Shown here one piece after another: positions 1 to 14,100 of a stretch of 64,000 nt of DNA; the first letter of the stretch is position 1; each line of letters opens with the position of its first letter. The position numbers were made by a program, and so were the translations under genes. The notes under the pieces are model-generated. The model was not told the DNA's origin. It ran no database searches and saw nothing but the letters and a program-made list of their open reading frames with translations. The DNA comes from Gordionus sp. m RMFG-2023 (Eukaryota; Nematomorpha; Gordioida; Chordodea; Parachordodidae), in the NCBI RefSeq assembly GCF_954871325.1, contig NC_088775.1, positions 83,615,561-83,679,560 of the forward strand, written 5' to 3'.

Positions 1-33
1 TTTAAAAAAATTAAAAAAGCTTTCCCTTTCCAG

Positions 34-3000
34 AACAATTGCTCAAGTCTGACTCTAGTCCGAACCGCCCCTGGTTCGTAACGCTGGATTTTTACGTCCT
101 CTCCTTGTTTCCGCCTATAACTCCCGATAATCTTGACACCTTGTCCGTGAACCCAAGCACGTTCCTCAAATCAAATTGGAATTTAGACCACCGCCAACAA
201 AGTTCAACAACGAGCATAAGGAAATCTAAAGAAAAAAACGAAGATTTGGAATACGAGAGTGAGGCAGCTATGAACCGATTTTTCCCCCGCACTCTTTATA
301 CGTATCCAATTTGCCTGGATTGGTATTTGAGTTCCACCAATTGCTCTCTTGCTGTCGGCTTTTTCGATGGTACTTTTTTTTATATTGGAAATTTTAGGTT
401 TTTATATTATAAAATTTGATAAGGCCTGTTTAAGAAAGAAATTTATGCTAAAAATTTTAATTCGATTATCTAGGCACTATCGCCATTTGGAACATAACGG
501 CATCGAGTAAGCCGGAGTCTATTCAAAACTACGCTATAAACCTTGACGTTCTGCTCCCTAACTCTAACCAAACCCAATTAAATGACAAGTCAAAGATCAC
601 CAAAAATGATAACCATCAAGATTGCGACGAAGAAATCCTCATTAATAGTTGCAAGCATCTCGAAAAAATTTGTTCCGACAGTATTAGAACCACCAAAAAC
701 TTACTAAGTATCGTTAAAACCGAAATAACCACCCAATGCATTGTTCCCTCCCGAGTCATACCTCCAGGTGCTATTCATTTTGATAGCGTCACGGGCGTTA
801 GCTTTTGCTGGTTGAGTTGCCGAAACGATGATCGATACCATTTAAAACCAAGATATCTGGCCTCGGTTGGGCGGGATCGGGTCTTAGCTATTTGGGACCT
901 AGGCAAGACTAGCAGCGATGGTTATAACCTCGTTCATTTCAGCAGTTATTTTAACCTGGCGATGACCAGCCTAGACAGTTTTTATTTATACATTAATACA
1001 ACTTGAGAAATATTGTTAACTGCAAACATTAAAAATAATTTTTTATATTTTGACCCTTTTATTTATTCATAAATCTTGATAACCTTTTTTTCAGGTCATC
1101 AGATTTAGCTTCCAAATTTGATTCATAAGTTTATAATATTTTATAAACCTATAATAACTATAATAGTGTTACCTAATTGATCATTTGCATTTGGTTATAC
1201 AAAACGCAAAAAAAATGCATTTCATATGGTGTCATGCAAATTATCACGATTTTTAAAAATTAATAAAAATGCAAGTGCTTTCTATCGAAAATTCTTTATT
1301 AGTCCCCACTATAATATAAGCTTCAATAACATTAATTTACAAGGTTTTTTTAAAAAGCAATATCCACACATATGAAAAAAATGATATCTATATCTAGATA
1401 TATTTTTTAAAACATCTATATTTTTAAAACAAATACGTTTTTAGACGATGTATCTGCTGTATATAGATCCATTGGAAAAGTATCTTTTAACAACTCTGCT
1501 TATAATGTTTGCTCAAATTTCTAGAAGTTTTTATCGGCAAAATGATGTTTTTTTTTAAATTTTATATATTTTTAACCGATAATATCATTTGAATTGAAAC
1601 GGGAAACCCCATTAAACTAGCGCCTTACTAATTGTCCAAACCTTTGTGCCATCTATGAGCAACAGGCATATGTAATATTTTTCTGAATAAAATATTGAGC
1701 TGGCCATTTTAAAAGAGCAATTTAACATACTGATTGTTCCTTTTTTTTAAAATTATTTTAAAAATTATAACCAAATAGGATGGATGGCAGTCTTAATCAG
1801 ATTTAAAATTCTGGGTATAAAAAATAACTCGAATAATTTAAGGATCAGTTCTCTACGACAACCAAATTTAAAAAATATACACCCCCCTTCCCTCTCTAAC
1901 TCTCACTTAATGTCATTGGTTATCTGATAAGTGAAGCTATAACACTTTGGTGTGAAAATTATATACAATAAAAAATAACCTACCTAGTACAACGCTATTT
2001 AATAACTCACTCAATTTACCAACACAACTCTAAAACTAAAAGTAATAAATAACTCCAAATTTTATTCGCCAACTAAATATATAATTACAAAAAAAAATCA
2101 TAATAATTATAAAATTTAGTCTCTTTTATACTTTTTTGGGACAAAGAGATCACGAGTTCTACACGTGATATATAAAATCAGGCGACTATTTATAAATTTG
2201 ATAAATATTAAACAAAATAATTTTTATTTTAAATATGCGCATTAATTTTTGTTTTATAAAGGTGATTCCTCCTCATACAATTCTCATTGCACGGGTTGCA
2301 TATGGCCGCATCCCAAATTCGCCTCCTTATTCGACAATTCTAATAGTGACACCCTCAATTTTTTGGCCATAAGTGATACCAATGCCCAGTAATTATTGTT
2401 TTTTTTAATAATTATTATAAATATCATTTGTTTAACATGATGTCCGACATTATACGGTTTAAATCACAGCTCGAATGATCATTCCATTCCTTTTTCCAAA
2501 CTTTTTGAGAATCATTATATCATTACTCTCAAAGTTCTGCAAGCTGGGCTTAAAAAATCTGGTCGGGCAGGTTTAAATTGATAACATTCGGGGTTTGAGA
2601 TTATATAATTAACATATTTATTTGCTAATTGATCTTAAATTTTCATAATAGAGATTATCCTTCTATCTAAAACTTTTCTGAAACCGTGAGATAGAAAAAA
2701 AAAATATCTTACCCTTATAAAAAAAAAATAAAGAAATATTAGTTGATAATATCGAATTGATAAATTATCACCATGAAAAAAAATTTTGTAAGAATAAAAA
2801 TATTATTTTGGAGCATGCTCGAGATTTCTAGGCTTGTTATTCAAATTTTTAAGAACTCGTTTGGAACTTGGAAAGAGTTTTAAAGATTTTCTGGATTCTG
2901 ACTCTGAGCGCTATATTCGTAGCTATGAATTGTCTATACTATATTATTTATTTATTCGATTTCTATGTGTAAATTCCAAAAAAATTATCTTGATTTTCAA

Positions 3001-6000
3001 ATACTCTAGTAAGGGAATACAGAGATTCACCTTCCAGCGAACATTTTCGAGATATGTTGTCTTGTCTTTGATTATAAAGTTTATAATATTAAGTGTTAAT
3101 TTTGATTTACCATTAGATCATTGCTAAATATTATTTTATTTTTTTATCGCACAAAATATTTATAAAAAAATTATATATGATCGATATTTGCCCCCTTTTT
3201 CTTTTTGGTTGAAAGGTTTAAAACTAGTTGTCATGTATTGGATAACGGGTTTTCCACGCGAGATCCAATCAAAATAGCCCACCTGAACCATTCCTGCCAT
3301 TCAAGCGTTGATTTCAATCACATCGTCAAATGTTTTTCCATATCCACCTTGGGCGGTTATCTCATGTTGTTCCCCGGAGACTTGGCTCGTTACAAACATC
3401 TGACGACCGCTAAAAACCCGATTAATAAACAAATATGCGTATATCAAATCACGGCTAGTCAAATCTCTCCCAATTATACCAGAAAGAATGGTATTTTTTA
3501 AAAAAAAGAATGAAATAAATATTGTCGGCTGAATATTATAGTGTTCTATGTGCTATTTTTTGATAAATGTGCTGTTAAACGGGCCCGATTAAAATTTTAA
3601 ACAAAATAAAATTATGTAAGCATCGAAATTTGGCAAATCGATGTCCAAGCATTTATGCCAGCTATAAGCAAAATCTTTAGGCTTGCATAATGTTATTTTG
3701 GTTATCATCTTAATCGAACGTTTTTAAAATAAACCCGAATCGGGTTTTTTAAACAACACTTTTAATAACCTTATCAAATATCAAGCATTTTTTATTTATT
3801 TTCAATTTAAGAATTATCGCCCGCTGATGGCAATAACCCTATAATTAATTTTCAATGATATTTTTTTCCTTCTTCCAAAACAAAAAAAAATTCACGAATC
3901 AAAAAAAATGATCATTTCACTTTCTAAATGTAATAATTGTAATCAATCAGTTCTTTCTAATTTAAATACATAGTAGTGCTATAGACATTTCTAAAAGAAA
4001 TCGAACGCGTTTAACGTTCGATGTTAAAAATTGAAGGCTCTTATGTTCAAGTTAACTTTCAAAAAAAGAAATGCGTTTACGTTCGTTCAAACCTTTATAA
4101 ATTTTTTTTAAAAAAATTGAATTTAATATAAGTAAATAGCATATATTTTTTAACACAATATATTTAACACGTTTAAAGTTAATAAAAATTCTTATTAATT
4201 TTTAATATATAAAACTTTTATTTATCCTATAAAATTTAATTATTTATATAATATATAAATTCATAATACTTTAAATAGTGTTCAACTATTAAAATATGAA
4301 ACCCTTGATAAAAACTTGAAAATAATAGCAAAATTTCAAATAATACTAAAAATTAAATTCAAAAAGATTTTAAATATTTTATATCTATTATGTATATAAT
4401 ATTTAATGATTTTTACTTTGTGTCTTTATTATAATAATAATCATAATTTAATAATGAAATACAGCAGTCTAAATTATTAACAGGATACTTATAGATATAT
4501 TATATAAAATAATAAATATTACAATCAAGTACCTCTTTAAATTAGAACTTGAAGATTTTGAACACATTTTACATTTGGTAAGGCTAGAATTAGTTTATTG
4601 AAGATATGATGTTACTCTGAAGTATTTATTATATTTAGGCCATAGTAATGTTAATGATGATGATAATGAAATAATCCACGCCTACGTTAATCTATAAATA
4701 ATATTCAAATTAATAAACTGTGTTATAAGACAAAAATAGTGGCGGTTAAAAAATTCAAATGTGATAGAGGAAACAACTGATTAAAAAATAATCCTTTTTT
4801 CTAAAAAATATTTGGATTGATATTTTTTATTTTCAAAGGAATAAAAATAAAAAGATTTTCTAAAATACTCATAGTTCGTCAAACGTCTTTCATCATTTTT
4901 TTTTCAAAAAAAAACGAATGTTCCTCAGATGACGATGTGCCAAAAATAAAGGGGAAAAGATTACATGGTTTTGACTAGCTCTTCAAAATCAAAATATCTT
5001 CAAATATTTTTGATCTATGATAGTGATTTTGAGTTATGCTCAAAAATTCTGTTTTTTTATTAAACCTTCTTTTATTCTTTAGCATTACTTTTACTCTTAC
5101 TTTTTTTTATCGTAACCACACTTTTGGTCACGTCATTAGGTCGGAATAAAAGTAATAAATCAGACTCCGGTGCTAAACTTACCATTCAAATTAACAGCGA
5201 CACCTTGTACCATTCCATGTTAGGACAAAGCATAGATGACACGACTCCCCATGTGGATGGCACTAAAGAATCTAACGAAATGAATGATTCTTCTGACAGG
5301 ATTGGTTACCTTTTATTCAACGATATATATTATAATGTAAGTGATCTTACCAATAAACAATCTATGATTTTGAATACTTTATTTGATAATATTTTCATAA
5401 GTAGCTAATTGCAATAATATAAATAATTAAGGGTATAGATATAAATAAATAACAACCAATTAATTTACAAGGTTGTTTTTAATATAACTTATTTCGACTA
5501 TGTTAAATTATTACTTAAATTAACTTTCCCATTCTATAAAAATAAGCCCGTTATTAATACTTAGAAAAAAAATCCATTATTCATTTATGCGATTAAAGAG
5601 ATTATTGGAGAAAAATATAGTTATAATCTAATTCGGCCATTTCAACCATTACATTTACAAACTAATTAAAATTAATTTTTTTTAAAAAAACAACAAATTC
5701 TTTATTATGCTGCGAAGTCAAAAGTCGATAACATCACAAAGGTAAATAAAATTAGAGAGAAATTGGGAACCCCGTGCTTCGAGGATCCATTTTACGGGGA
5801 AAATTTGTATGTCAACAAAGTAAAAAAATTATATATGTCGTATGGGGTTTCGGAATCTCTCAATTTTAAATCATTTTCTAAAGGCGTTGGATTTAAAAAA
5901 TCTGATTTTACAGGAATTGTATTCCAGCATGTTTAGAGTATTTATCCTATAACATCGATTTTAGTGTTTTTTAATTTATGTGAAAATTAATATAAATTAG

Positions 6001-6932
6001 AAGTAGTTCTAAAGTTCATGGCAAAATTGTTTGAAATTTACAGGTTGGGTACCCATGCTAGAATACATTTCCGGTTAAATCTGATTTTAAAATTTTAAAT
6101 CGCCCATGGTAAATTTTAAAATCAAGAGATTCCGAATCCCCATACGACATATATATTAGATACTAACTATATATGATAATCATTCAGGCCTAGACAAAAT
6201 AATTTTTATAAAATCTGGTTTAAGAACATGGATAATTCTGTAGGATTGGATAAAAATTAATGGGTAACGAGACGTAGTTAAAATGCTCTCCTCTATTTTT
6301 TTTTGTTTTATCAAATTTTGTTTAATATGTGTGTATCAACAGTTTTGTAGAAAAATTTTTTTAAAAAAATATATAATCTAGATATAAATACTTTTTAGAT
6401 AATAATTAACTAATACTAAAAGTATATTTTATTTTAAGAATAGAAAGTACTCGCTAAACCGCCCAACTTTATAATTATATGGTAGTTTATTTTTTTCGTA
6501 GCACATTACTAATATTTTATAAATTAAAAATGTTATACTATTTAATAAAATATATATGACTATTGGTTATAACATATTTGTCTATCATTATATTGCGTAA
6601 TTTATAATACACAATTAACCCCCCCTACCCGCCTAAAGTGCTGTATATTAAATTACTGTACTTAGAATTAATATTATCATGTTTGCCTAAGTAAAGATTA
6701 AGGATTAATAGTTCTGTTTCGACTTCAATACAAATATTAAATGTAGTTATTTTAAACTTAAATTTAATAATATTCATACTTTTTGTGAACCACAAAGATA
6801 TCATTCAATCCGTTCCCTGCGCATCACGATTGGATCCTAAGTTGTACCGGGGCAGGTTTTGTTAGAATTCATAGACTGAACGAACTTCAAAACCGTTTAA
6901 AACAAATGAACAAAATCAACAGGAAAGGATAA
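34..6932 (+). CDS. GTF3C2: WD40-repeat protein, probable TFIIIC subunit GTF3C2 (partial, 5' end missing)
   Basis: Nine exons join in one frame with GT-AG borders: 34-369, 474-920, 2262-2388, 2470-2570, 2832-2931, 3216-3490, 5140-5336, 5718-5741 and 6798-6932, giving 579 visible residues. The first exon follows a TTTCCAG acceptor, so the start lies upstream of the window. Seen: WD-like blades such as VGFFDGTIAIWNIT and LASVGRDRVLAIWDL, and a last blade HDWILSCTGAGFVRIHRL followed by a short basic tail and a TAA stop. The closing AGFVRIH block resembles my recollection of the C-terminus of human TFIIIC110, which binds B-box promoters with the other TFIIIC subunits in the nucleus. The WD40 fold is fairly sure; the GTF3C2 assignment is inference, and another WD40 protein remains possible. 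Weak points are the 24-base exon 5718-5741 and the poor GTCTAT donor after 2931. Confidence 0.62.
3564..3761. repeat. hAT-like MITE, family A, older subfamily
   Basis: It lies in the intron between 3490 and 5140. The left end reads TGTTAAACGGGCCCGATT and the right end AATCGGGTTTTTTAAACAACA, an imperfect inverted repeat. The interior shares the GCTTGCATAATGTTATTTT block with the outer element at 31996-32426 and the half copy near 7628. No open reading frame is present. Confidence 0.6.
5831..6155. repeat. Long inverted-repeat (Tc1/mariner-like) MITE, TA-flanked
   Basis: The left end ATATATGTCGTATGGGG and the right end CCCCATACGACATATATA are near-perfect inverted copies. The match continues through GGAATCTCT into a further inner block (left TGTATTCCAGCATG, right CATGCTAGAATACA), so each arm runs to roughly 100 bases. 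TA dinucleotides flank both ends. It has no coding capacity. It lies in the intron between the 24-base exon and the last exon of the WD40 gene. Confidence 0.65.
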
Positions 6933-7206
6933 AAAAAAAGGACAACTATTTATTGTTTTAGAGTGCTCTCGTTTAAACATTATTATAATTCTTAAAATAT
7001 TTTTTTTAACGCGAATATCTAAATTTTAGATTGAATCAACGATTTGTACAGTTTTATTATTATTATTTCAATCCAAAAAAATGTAATATATTATTTTTTA
7101 TTAAAAAAATATGTAATTATTTATTTATTAATTTAGATAATTTGTGTAAATATTTTCATAATTTTAAAATCATGGCATATTTTAGATTATAATTTTGAGC
7201 AGTCAG

Positions 7207-7288
7207 GCCCATTCGCAAGAATAATAAAAATCTTTCAAAAGAATTTTATACAAATAATCCATTATTCAATTCTTTTTGAATGGGCCTA
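7207..7288. repeat. Short inverted repeat
   Basis: The arms CAGGCCCATTC and GAATGGGCCTAG enclose about 55 AT-rich bases. This is a small fold-back element or solo MITE with no coding potential. Confidence 0.45.
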
Positions 7289-7627
7289 GTAAGCATAGTT
7301 TGGTAATAGATAATTTGCCTAACATCTAGACACTTTTCAAAACAAATTCCCTAAGTATTGATATTTACTCTGCTTTATTCATATTGAGCTATTTCATTTT
7401 TTTTAAACCCGAAGCTAGGTTTTCGGTCGGTTAGAAATTTGACTTTTCCACTTTTTGGTAGGGTAAAAATAGAGGAAACTGCCCCATTATTGTTAAAAGG
7501 CATTGAAGTTAATACAGGTAACAAATCGGTTTATATAAACGATAGATGGATGAGATTATTAATATTTAAAATTTCTAATTTAATATATATATAATCAGAA
7601 AAGGATAAGTATATTTTTAGTAATAGC

Positions 7628-7733
7628 TGACAGACTTGGACATCAATTTGCCAAATCTCGATGCTTACATAATAGCTAAAATATTAATCTGGCCGTTATG
7701 AAACGACTTAAATCGGGCTTTTTAATAACACTC
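7628..7733. repeat. Half copy of hAT-like family A
   Basis: Only the right half is recognised. It carries the TCTCGATGCTTACATAATA block and ends TTTTTAATAACACT, as in the older subfamily at 3564 and 31996. Confidence 0.45.
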
Positions 7734-10455
7734 TAATCCTCCCCTTTAAATATCTCTCACCTAATCCAGGTTTAAAAAGAAAAGGTCATCTAAATCAAAA
7801 CTACCTCCCTCCTATCAGTTTTGATGACATACTACTGCAATTTCTTTGATCCATTTTATTATTAAATTATAAAAATAATATCTTTAATTTGCGCTTTATT
7901 TTCTGACTATTGTTTTTCTTAATCGCATTCGTACGAATAGTAAAACCGTCGAATTTATTAAAATATTCGATTAAAGAGTTTAAAAAATAGTAAGAAATAG
8001 AGAAGAGGGGGAAAAAAATTTATTGAGTAAAAATATTGAATATTTGAGATTAATTCAGAATATTAAATCAGTAATTTTAAATATTCTTAATTAGATCGAA
8101 AATTGAGGTGGCTATTATTATTCAATTGAATAGTTTTTTTTCGGTATTCCACTTGGAAATTCGTATTAATTGGGTTATTTTATTCGTCATAGTAAAATTC
8201 AAATCTAACAAAGTAAAAGATTCTTTTTAGGGGGTCTACTTAATTTATCACTCTTTTGGGCGTTTCAAAAATTAATTCGAAAATAACATTAAGAATCAAA
8301 CATGATGTTGGAGAAAGACCATCTCATCGTGAAAATTAAACCTCTTTTATGAAATACTATAAAATTACAATTTATGCCATCTATGAGTTCCAAAATAGTA
8401 CCCCTCTTTGAATGATACAAATTTCAAAGTAAACTTTGTCATAAAATGCTTTAAAGTTTAATTTAAAAAAAAAATTAATTAATCAATAAAAAAATAATTC
8501 TAAAATTACCTCCCAATTCCATTGCATATACATATGCTTATTTTTAGTATTTAATTTATGCAACCATATTACCAAAATTAATTTGAATTAAACATTTATA
8601 TATTTTAAATGTAATTGTAACTGTTTCTAATAATAATAAAAAAAAATGAAATAATTTTATTGCAGGTACCAGATCTGATCAATATCGATCTGTATTTTAA
8701 AATTTTAATAAAATTGTAATTTTTTTATTTAGAGTTTATGTAATATTTATAATAACGAGAATGTTATTTTAAAAAGAATAATAGTATTCGAAATGTTAAA
8801 ATGAATTCATTTTTTTAATAATTATTAGGGGTTTTTTTGAGTTTAACTAGTTTTCGAATTTACAAATACATCGATTCATTAAAAATCTATATTTAAAAAA
8901 AGCATAAAATAAAATATTTCTCTAAATCCTTTTTATAGAATTATTTTTTTGTAAATTTAATATCGTGATCAAATAATAGTAAAGTTTAAAGACTCATTTA
9001 ATTTAATTTACGTCTACTGTGAATTTTTATTTATATATACATCTAAAAACACACAATATTATAGGGATAGGTTCTAAATCGTAAAAATTCATGCTTGTTA
9101 TCTACCTTGAAAATTTCTTAAGTAAATTTAAAAAAATTAATAAATAATAGATGCGAGGAAAGTAAACACATCTATCTATTTAAATTAATTTTTTTTTAAA
9201 AAATAAATTTATAAAAATGGTAGGTATATAGCGTCTATTTATATTAATTTAAAAATTTTTCTAGAAGATAATAAGCGAGATTCCTAATTTTTTAGCGATT
9301 TAGAACGGGAACCATATAATTAATTTAAATAGAAGATAGATATTCTGTAATCGGTCAGCAGGCAGGATATTGATTCGATTATTTTTATTCGGGCCGGAAT
9401 CGACATCTTCTGAGCCGGTTTAACCTGGAAAATTGCAAATATATAAGAATAATTTATTATCCGATTTGATTTTTGAATAGGCGCCGCCTACTAATAGATC
9501 TAAATTTTAGTCTTTAGATAACATGAAAAAATTAATTTCCATATTTATCTCTTTTTGGATAAAACTCTTTTATTTCATCATTCTTTGGTAAAATTATATG
9601 TCGGGATTCATTCATAATTAAAATTTCCAGATTCAGGGTTTCATTGTCCGTTTACCTTCACTAATTCGTAGAATGCCAGAAGGCAAGTATATGGATGATG
9701 TTTTTATGTTTGAGAAGAAAAAAAAAGGTTAGCATTTTTATTTTAAGAAACTCAGCCCGGCCCATGTTTCCTCAATTTTCTTTTAAAAAAATTGCACCAC
9801 AGGTTTCTGAATTTTTATTTTAATGATTTTAATCCATTCTCTATTAAAACTCTATTACTTTTTTTTAACTGATTTCTATGGATTCATTTGACCTTCAGAT
9901 AATACTCATTTCCTTGAAATATTTTAAAATATTCAATCCTTCCATTTGCCACGTGGTTTTATCTATAAGTGATTAGAGTTTTTGGTATAATCCCTTACTA
10001 GTTCTAATAGCTAAAAAAAAAGTAGGGCCAACTAAATCTATATATGCTTGGCGAATCTATAAAAATTGCTACGTGAGTTAAATCAGATTTCTAAAAAATA
10101 AAGACATTACCCAAATATACTTATAGCCATATGGTGCGAAGAGTAAACAAGTTTTTGAGTGTTAATTTTATAAAAATTTTAAAAAATATTTAGATTTTTC
10201 AATTGGAAAAAAGAAACAGGGAACATTTGACATAATTATAATACACGGGGCATATAGGAATGTCTAAATTATGGATATTAATCAAATTTCTTGGTATATA
10301 TAAGAATGATGACATCTAAATAAACCTTTTTTGATACCTGTAAAATGGAAATATGTCGATCCTAGCCCGCCCCGAAAAGCAAATCCTCCTCAATTATTTA
10401 TTTTATTTTATTTTCTCATTAAATTAAAATATGTAGCAACTTGATAATTAATTTA

Positions 10456-10866
10456 ATGGTATCACATCACGACAATTCGGTATCAACAATTGGACGCGCC
10501 CACAAATTTGGGCATTTAATTCAAAGTATTGCATTAGAAAACATTAAATATGATTATGTAAGTATATATAATATCAATTATCTAAATATGTATTGATGTA
10601 CAAACACACATTTAATTACGAGTTTCGATTAAAAAAAAATCATAATTTAACTAAATTATAAAAATGCCTTCATTATTGATCCTCGATTACATAAATGCAA
10701 TAAAATAGTTATTAGTAATTGATAGCTAATAATTATATTTATTATTTAAAATGTATTTCGTTTTATATTGTATTGATTTTATTTCAAGGTCAACGCTGAG
10801 ATTGTCCGCATAGAAATTGTCAGCGTCGAATTGTTGTTCAGCCACAAGTTACAAAATATCATATGA
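10456..10866 (+). CDS. Candidate two-exon micro-gene, 59 residues, unknown
   Basis: Exon 10456-10557 starts with ATG and ends at a consensus GTAAGT donor in phase 0. Exon 10789-10866 follows a TTTCAAG acceptor, is open only in the matching phase, and ends with TGA. The product would begin MVSHHDNSVSTIGRAHKFGH and end LLFSHKLQNII. Base composition here is less AT-rich than the flanks. I recognise no family, signal peptide or domain. The second exon also contains a short inverted repeat (AACGCTGA and TCAGCGTC), so it could be a repeat relic instead. Confidence is low. Confidence 0.25.
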
Positions 10867-11061
10867 TAATGAATGGTAAATAATTCATACTTTCTAATTT
10901 TTGCTAAAAATTTATCTTAAAATTGCGATTAATGGTCTGCAATACCAGGCTCGTTACCCAACCCTGCCGGACCGGGCAGGGCCTAAGAATTTTGCCATTT
11001 GCAAAACCATATTTTGTGATAGGCAATCAGGCAGAAAATGAAGAATAAGAAGGAAATTCTT

Positions 11062-11126
11062 CAATGTTTTCCAGACTACGGGCCTATAATTTAGCGGATA
11101 TTACCGTCTGGCAGACTGAAACATTG
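11062..11126. repeat. Imperfect hairpin in GC-richer island
   Basis: CAATGTTTTCCAGAC is repeated in inverted form as GTCTGGCAGACTGAAACATTG. The surrounding 10930-11160 stretch is richer in G+C than its flanks and also has a CCTGCC...GGCAGG palindrome. It is probably a transposon relic. Confidence 0.35.
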
Positions 11127-11159
11127 CAGGACTCTCATTCTCATAACCACGTGCTAATG

Positions 11160-14100
11160 TTTAAGTGTTGCGGAGAATAAAAGAGAGTTAAGGATGACGT
11201 ATAGCCAGGCTTTTAGTCTTCGAGTGATATTTAAAGAGGCATATATATTTCCATATTTCGAATCATATTTCGTTATCTCTACTCTAAATCCTAATAAAAA
11301 TAAGCTCATCACTTTTTAAAGAAGATTCATGAATATGAAGCAACTTAGATTAGGCAATAGTTATCTAATATACTATTAACTATTAGTAATGTTTTAATTA
11401 AATTATAATAAATGACTGAATTAGGTACATAATTAATTTAATATTTTACTTCAATTTTGAAATGCATGTAAATGCATAAAACTCAACTTCAATTAGAATT
11501 TAAAGGTGAAATTTGCCTAGAAAATTATGAGCCTGTGAAACTGAAAATCTCGACATTGCCTTTTATTTTGCTAGCCCTTTTACCCAGACGGGCCCTTAAA
11601 TACGTTACTGGTCGCATCTATCGTTTGAAAATATTTAAGGGGAGACCCCTAAGATACGCATTTAGTTTTATAAAAAAAAAAAAATTTTAATGAATGAAGG
11701 AAAAATAAAATTTTAAAACGTAAAAAAAAAGAAGATAAGAAGATGACAAATTTTCAAAACGTTAATTATTGAATAATGAATAGGAAAAGGGAGAAGGATT
11801 TCAATGAAATAATGTTTACTTAAAATAAATAATTTTAAACTCAAATCATTATATGACAATGATATTTTATTTTTTTGTCATATTTTTCATTTTTATTCTA
11901 TTACTTGTTTAGACATTTCATTTACCACTTCCCTAAAATTTATTTATTATTAAAAAAAAAATTAGCGAGTTCGGAAATTTGCCGAATATTTTTTTTTACA
12001 AAACCCGTATTAAAAAATATATATAAAAATTTTAATCCCACTTCATTGGGAGATTGATGAAGGATATCCATGATAAACTGTTTTTTTTATAAGGGGTATG
12101 CATTTACTCATCATTTAAAGAAATAATTATATGAGAAAAGGTGATTTTATTATAATTATCAGAGTTGTTAAAGTATCTATTATAAAATGTATTTAACTTA
12201 TCTATATCCAGATACTAGGTATCTGTTATCTCTTTTTCGATAGATTTTGATAAATTACGTTTTTTTTTATATTGAAAATAATAATATTTGAATTAAATTC
12301 GAATTTTATTCATCAAGAACGAGCCAAAGAAATTTTAATTTACGAAATGGATGACGGCAAACATTGTAAATTTATTTTATTTATATTAATTTTTTTTATA
12401 AAAATATATTTCATTATCTTTAGATTCATATTTCTAGACAATTTCTAAAAAGAAATCATATAATTTAATATTCGATTTATTTTTTCGGCACCCATTGGAG
12501 ATATAAATATTGATTATAATTTTTTGTTAATATATTTTTGAATATGTGTCGGGATTTTAATATATTTGAGATTATAAAATCTTGATTCGCTATTTAGTGA
12601 CGAAAGTTTTAGAAATTGTTAACTGCGACACACATAAATATGAATAAAGTTGTTATCATTAAATATAACACTCTGCCGTCAAGTGGAACATGGCTAAAAA
12701 TATATTTGCAGATTAACGGGGATTATTCAAATGCAACTATTAGTTATAACTTTATTTATGAACTATTAAAATATGCTCGTATATGTAATATCAGTTCAAT
12801 ATTTATTTTTTAACTCATTTCAAAATTTGAATTTTAACAATATAATCCCAAATTAAGCTCACATCCTTAAATAAGTGTAATAAAAATTGTATCTGTATTT
12901 AGTAGATCTATTTGAAAAGTATCTTTTAATAATACTGATAATTACCTGTGTACGATTTTATTATATATAAAAAAAAATACAAATCTGAAATTATTCAATT
13001 TTTTTAGAAATTCACGTCCTTAAAAAATTAATTTATGTTCAAATCCGGCCCGAGCTATAAATTTAAAATTCAACAAAATATCCTGTTCTATCCAGAAAAT
13101 GAGTTTTCCTTCTTAGAAAATATTTTTAATGTTCTTTATTATTCGATTCCTGGGTTGGGGGGGGGGGTGAGATAATAATGAATAAATAAAATATATTGCA
13201 CCTCATAAATTAGAGATAAAAGACGCAAAAAAAAATTTTTCAATATAATTTTGTAAGTTTTCCATAGTAAAAGTTATATTTAAAAAATATATATTCATAA
13301 CAAACGCGTAAATTACAAATTATAGATTGAATAAACAAAATAAACATTTCTATTTTATTTTTCTCTTTTCTTCTTTCCCTCTCTTTATTTTTTTTTTATA
13401 AATCACTCACTTTAACAAAACAACAAAAAAAAATAATTTTTATTTATATTTTCATAATTTTTTTTTTCTCTTTTAGTTATTTTACACAAAAAAATTAAAT
13501 TTTGAAACGAACATAATAATTTTAAAAAAAATATATTTAACAAAATAAATCTAATTTATATATTATCGATGTTGTTGTTTACATAAAATATCATTATTTT
13601 GTTTATTATTATTTATTTGTTTTGAACAATTTTTTTATTTTTACTATCAATTCCTTGCGATAAGGAGACGAAGTGACGTGTGGTAAGCAATTTTATTCTG
13701 AAACTTGTTTATTTTATTTTTACTATTTATTGTTTACCTGATAAAAATAAATAAGTATTTTTATGTTAGTAAACAAAAGTCAAAGTAAATAAGTAGAAAG
13801 AATATTTTATGAATGAATTTCAAAAAGAGATATCGCTTAGTTTTCAAGTACGATAATATGTATCTAGATGTCCTTTTTCTAGTTTAATATTTTAAGAAAA
13901 GAAAATGGTGGCTTGATCAAAGATTTTTTTTATTGATTTTTCAAATAGTTTTTTTTTACTATAAATTATTTTGTAGCATTGAGAAAAAAATACTCCCCAA
14001 AATATATAGGTTTTTGCACAAACTTCGTTTAAGATCTTGAAAAAAAAATATACATTTTATTTATAAATCTACCAATCAAATGAGTTTTTGCAATTTCTCC

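Larger units (their letters stand above)
6933..10455. other. Gene-free spacer with repeat relics
   Basis: AT-rich DNA after the WD40 gene. It holds a small hairpin at 7207-7288 and a half copy of the hAT-like family at about 7628-7733. An exon-like stretch at 9637-9732 has an acceptor and is open for 31 codons, but it joins to nothing in phase. No convincing gene is seen. Confidence 0.6.

Noticed and set aside
2932-3127. Extension of the open frame beyond the exon ending at 2931
   Set aside because: Its translation is AT-rich intron-like (YYLFIRFLCVNSKK), and only the splice at 2931 is in phase with the next exon.
9637-9732. Exon-like frame (LPSLIRRMPEGKYMDDVF) first considered as the end of the WD40 gene
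   Set aside because: The exon at 6798-6932 fits the last WD blade and ends the gene with a stop. The 9637 stretch joins nothing in phase.
11472-11690. 72-codon open frame
   Set aside because: Low-complexity AT-driven frame without homology, splice sites or signal peptide.
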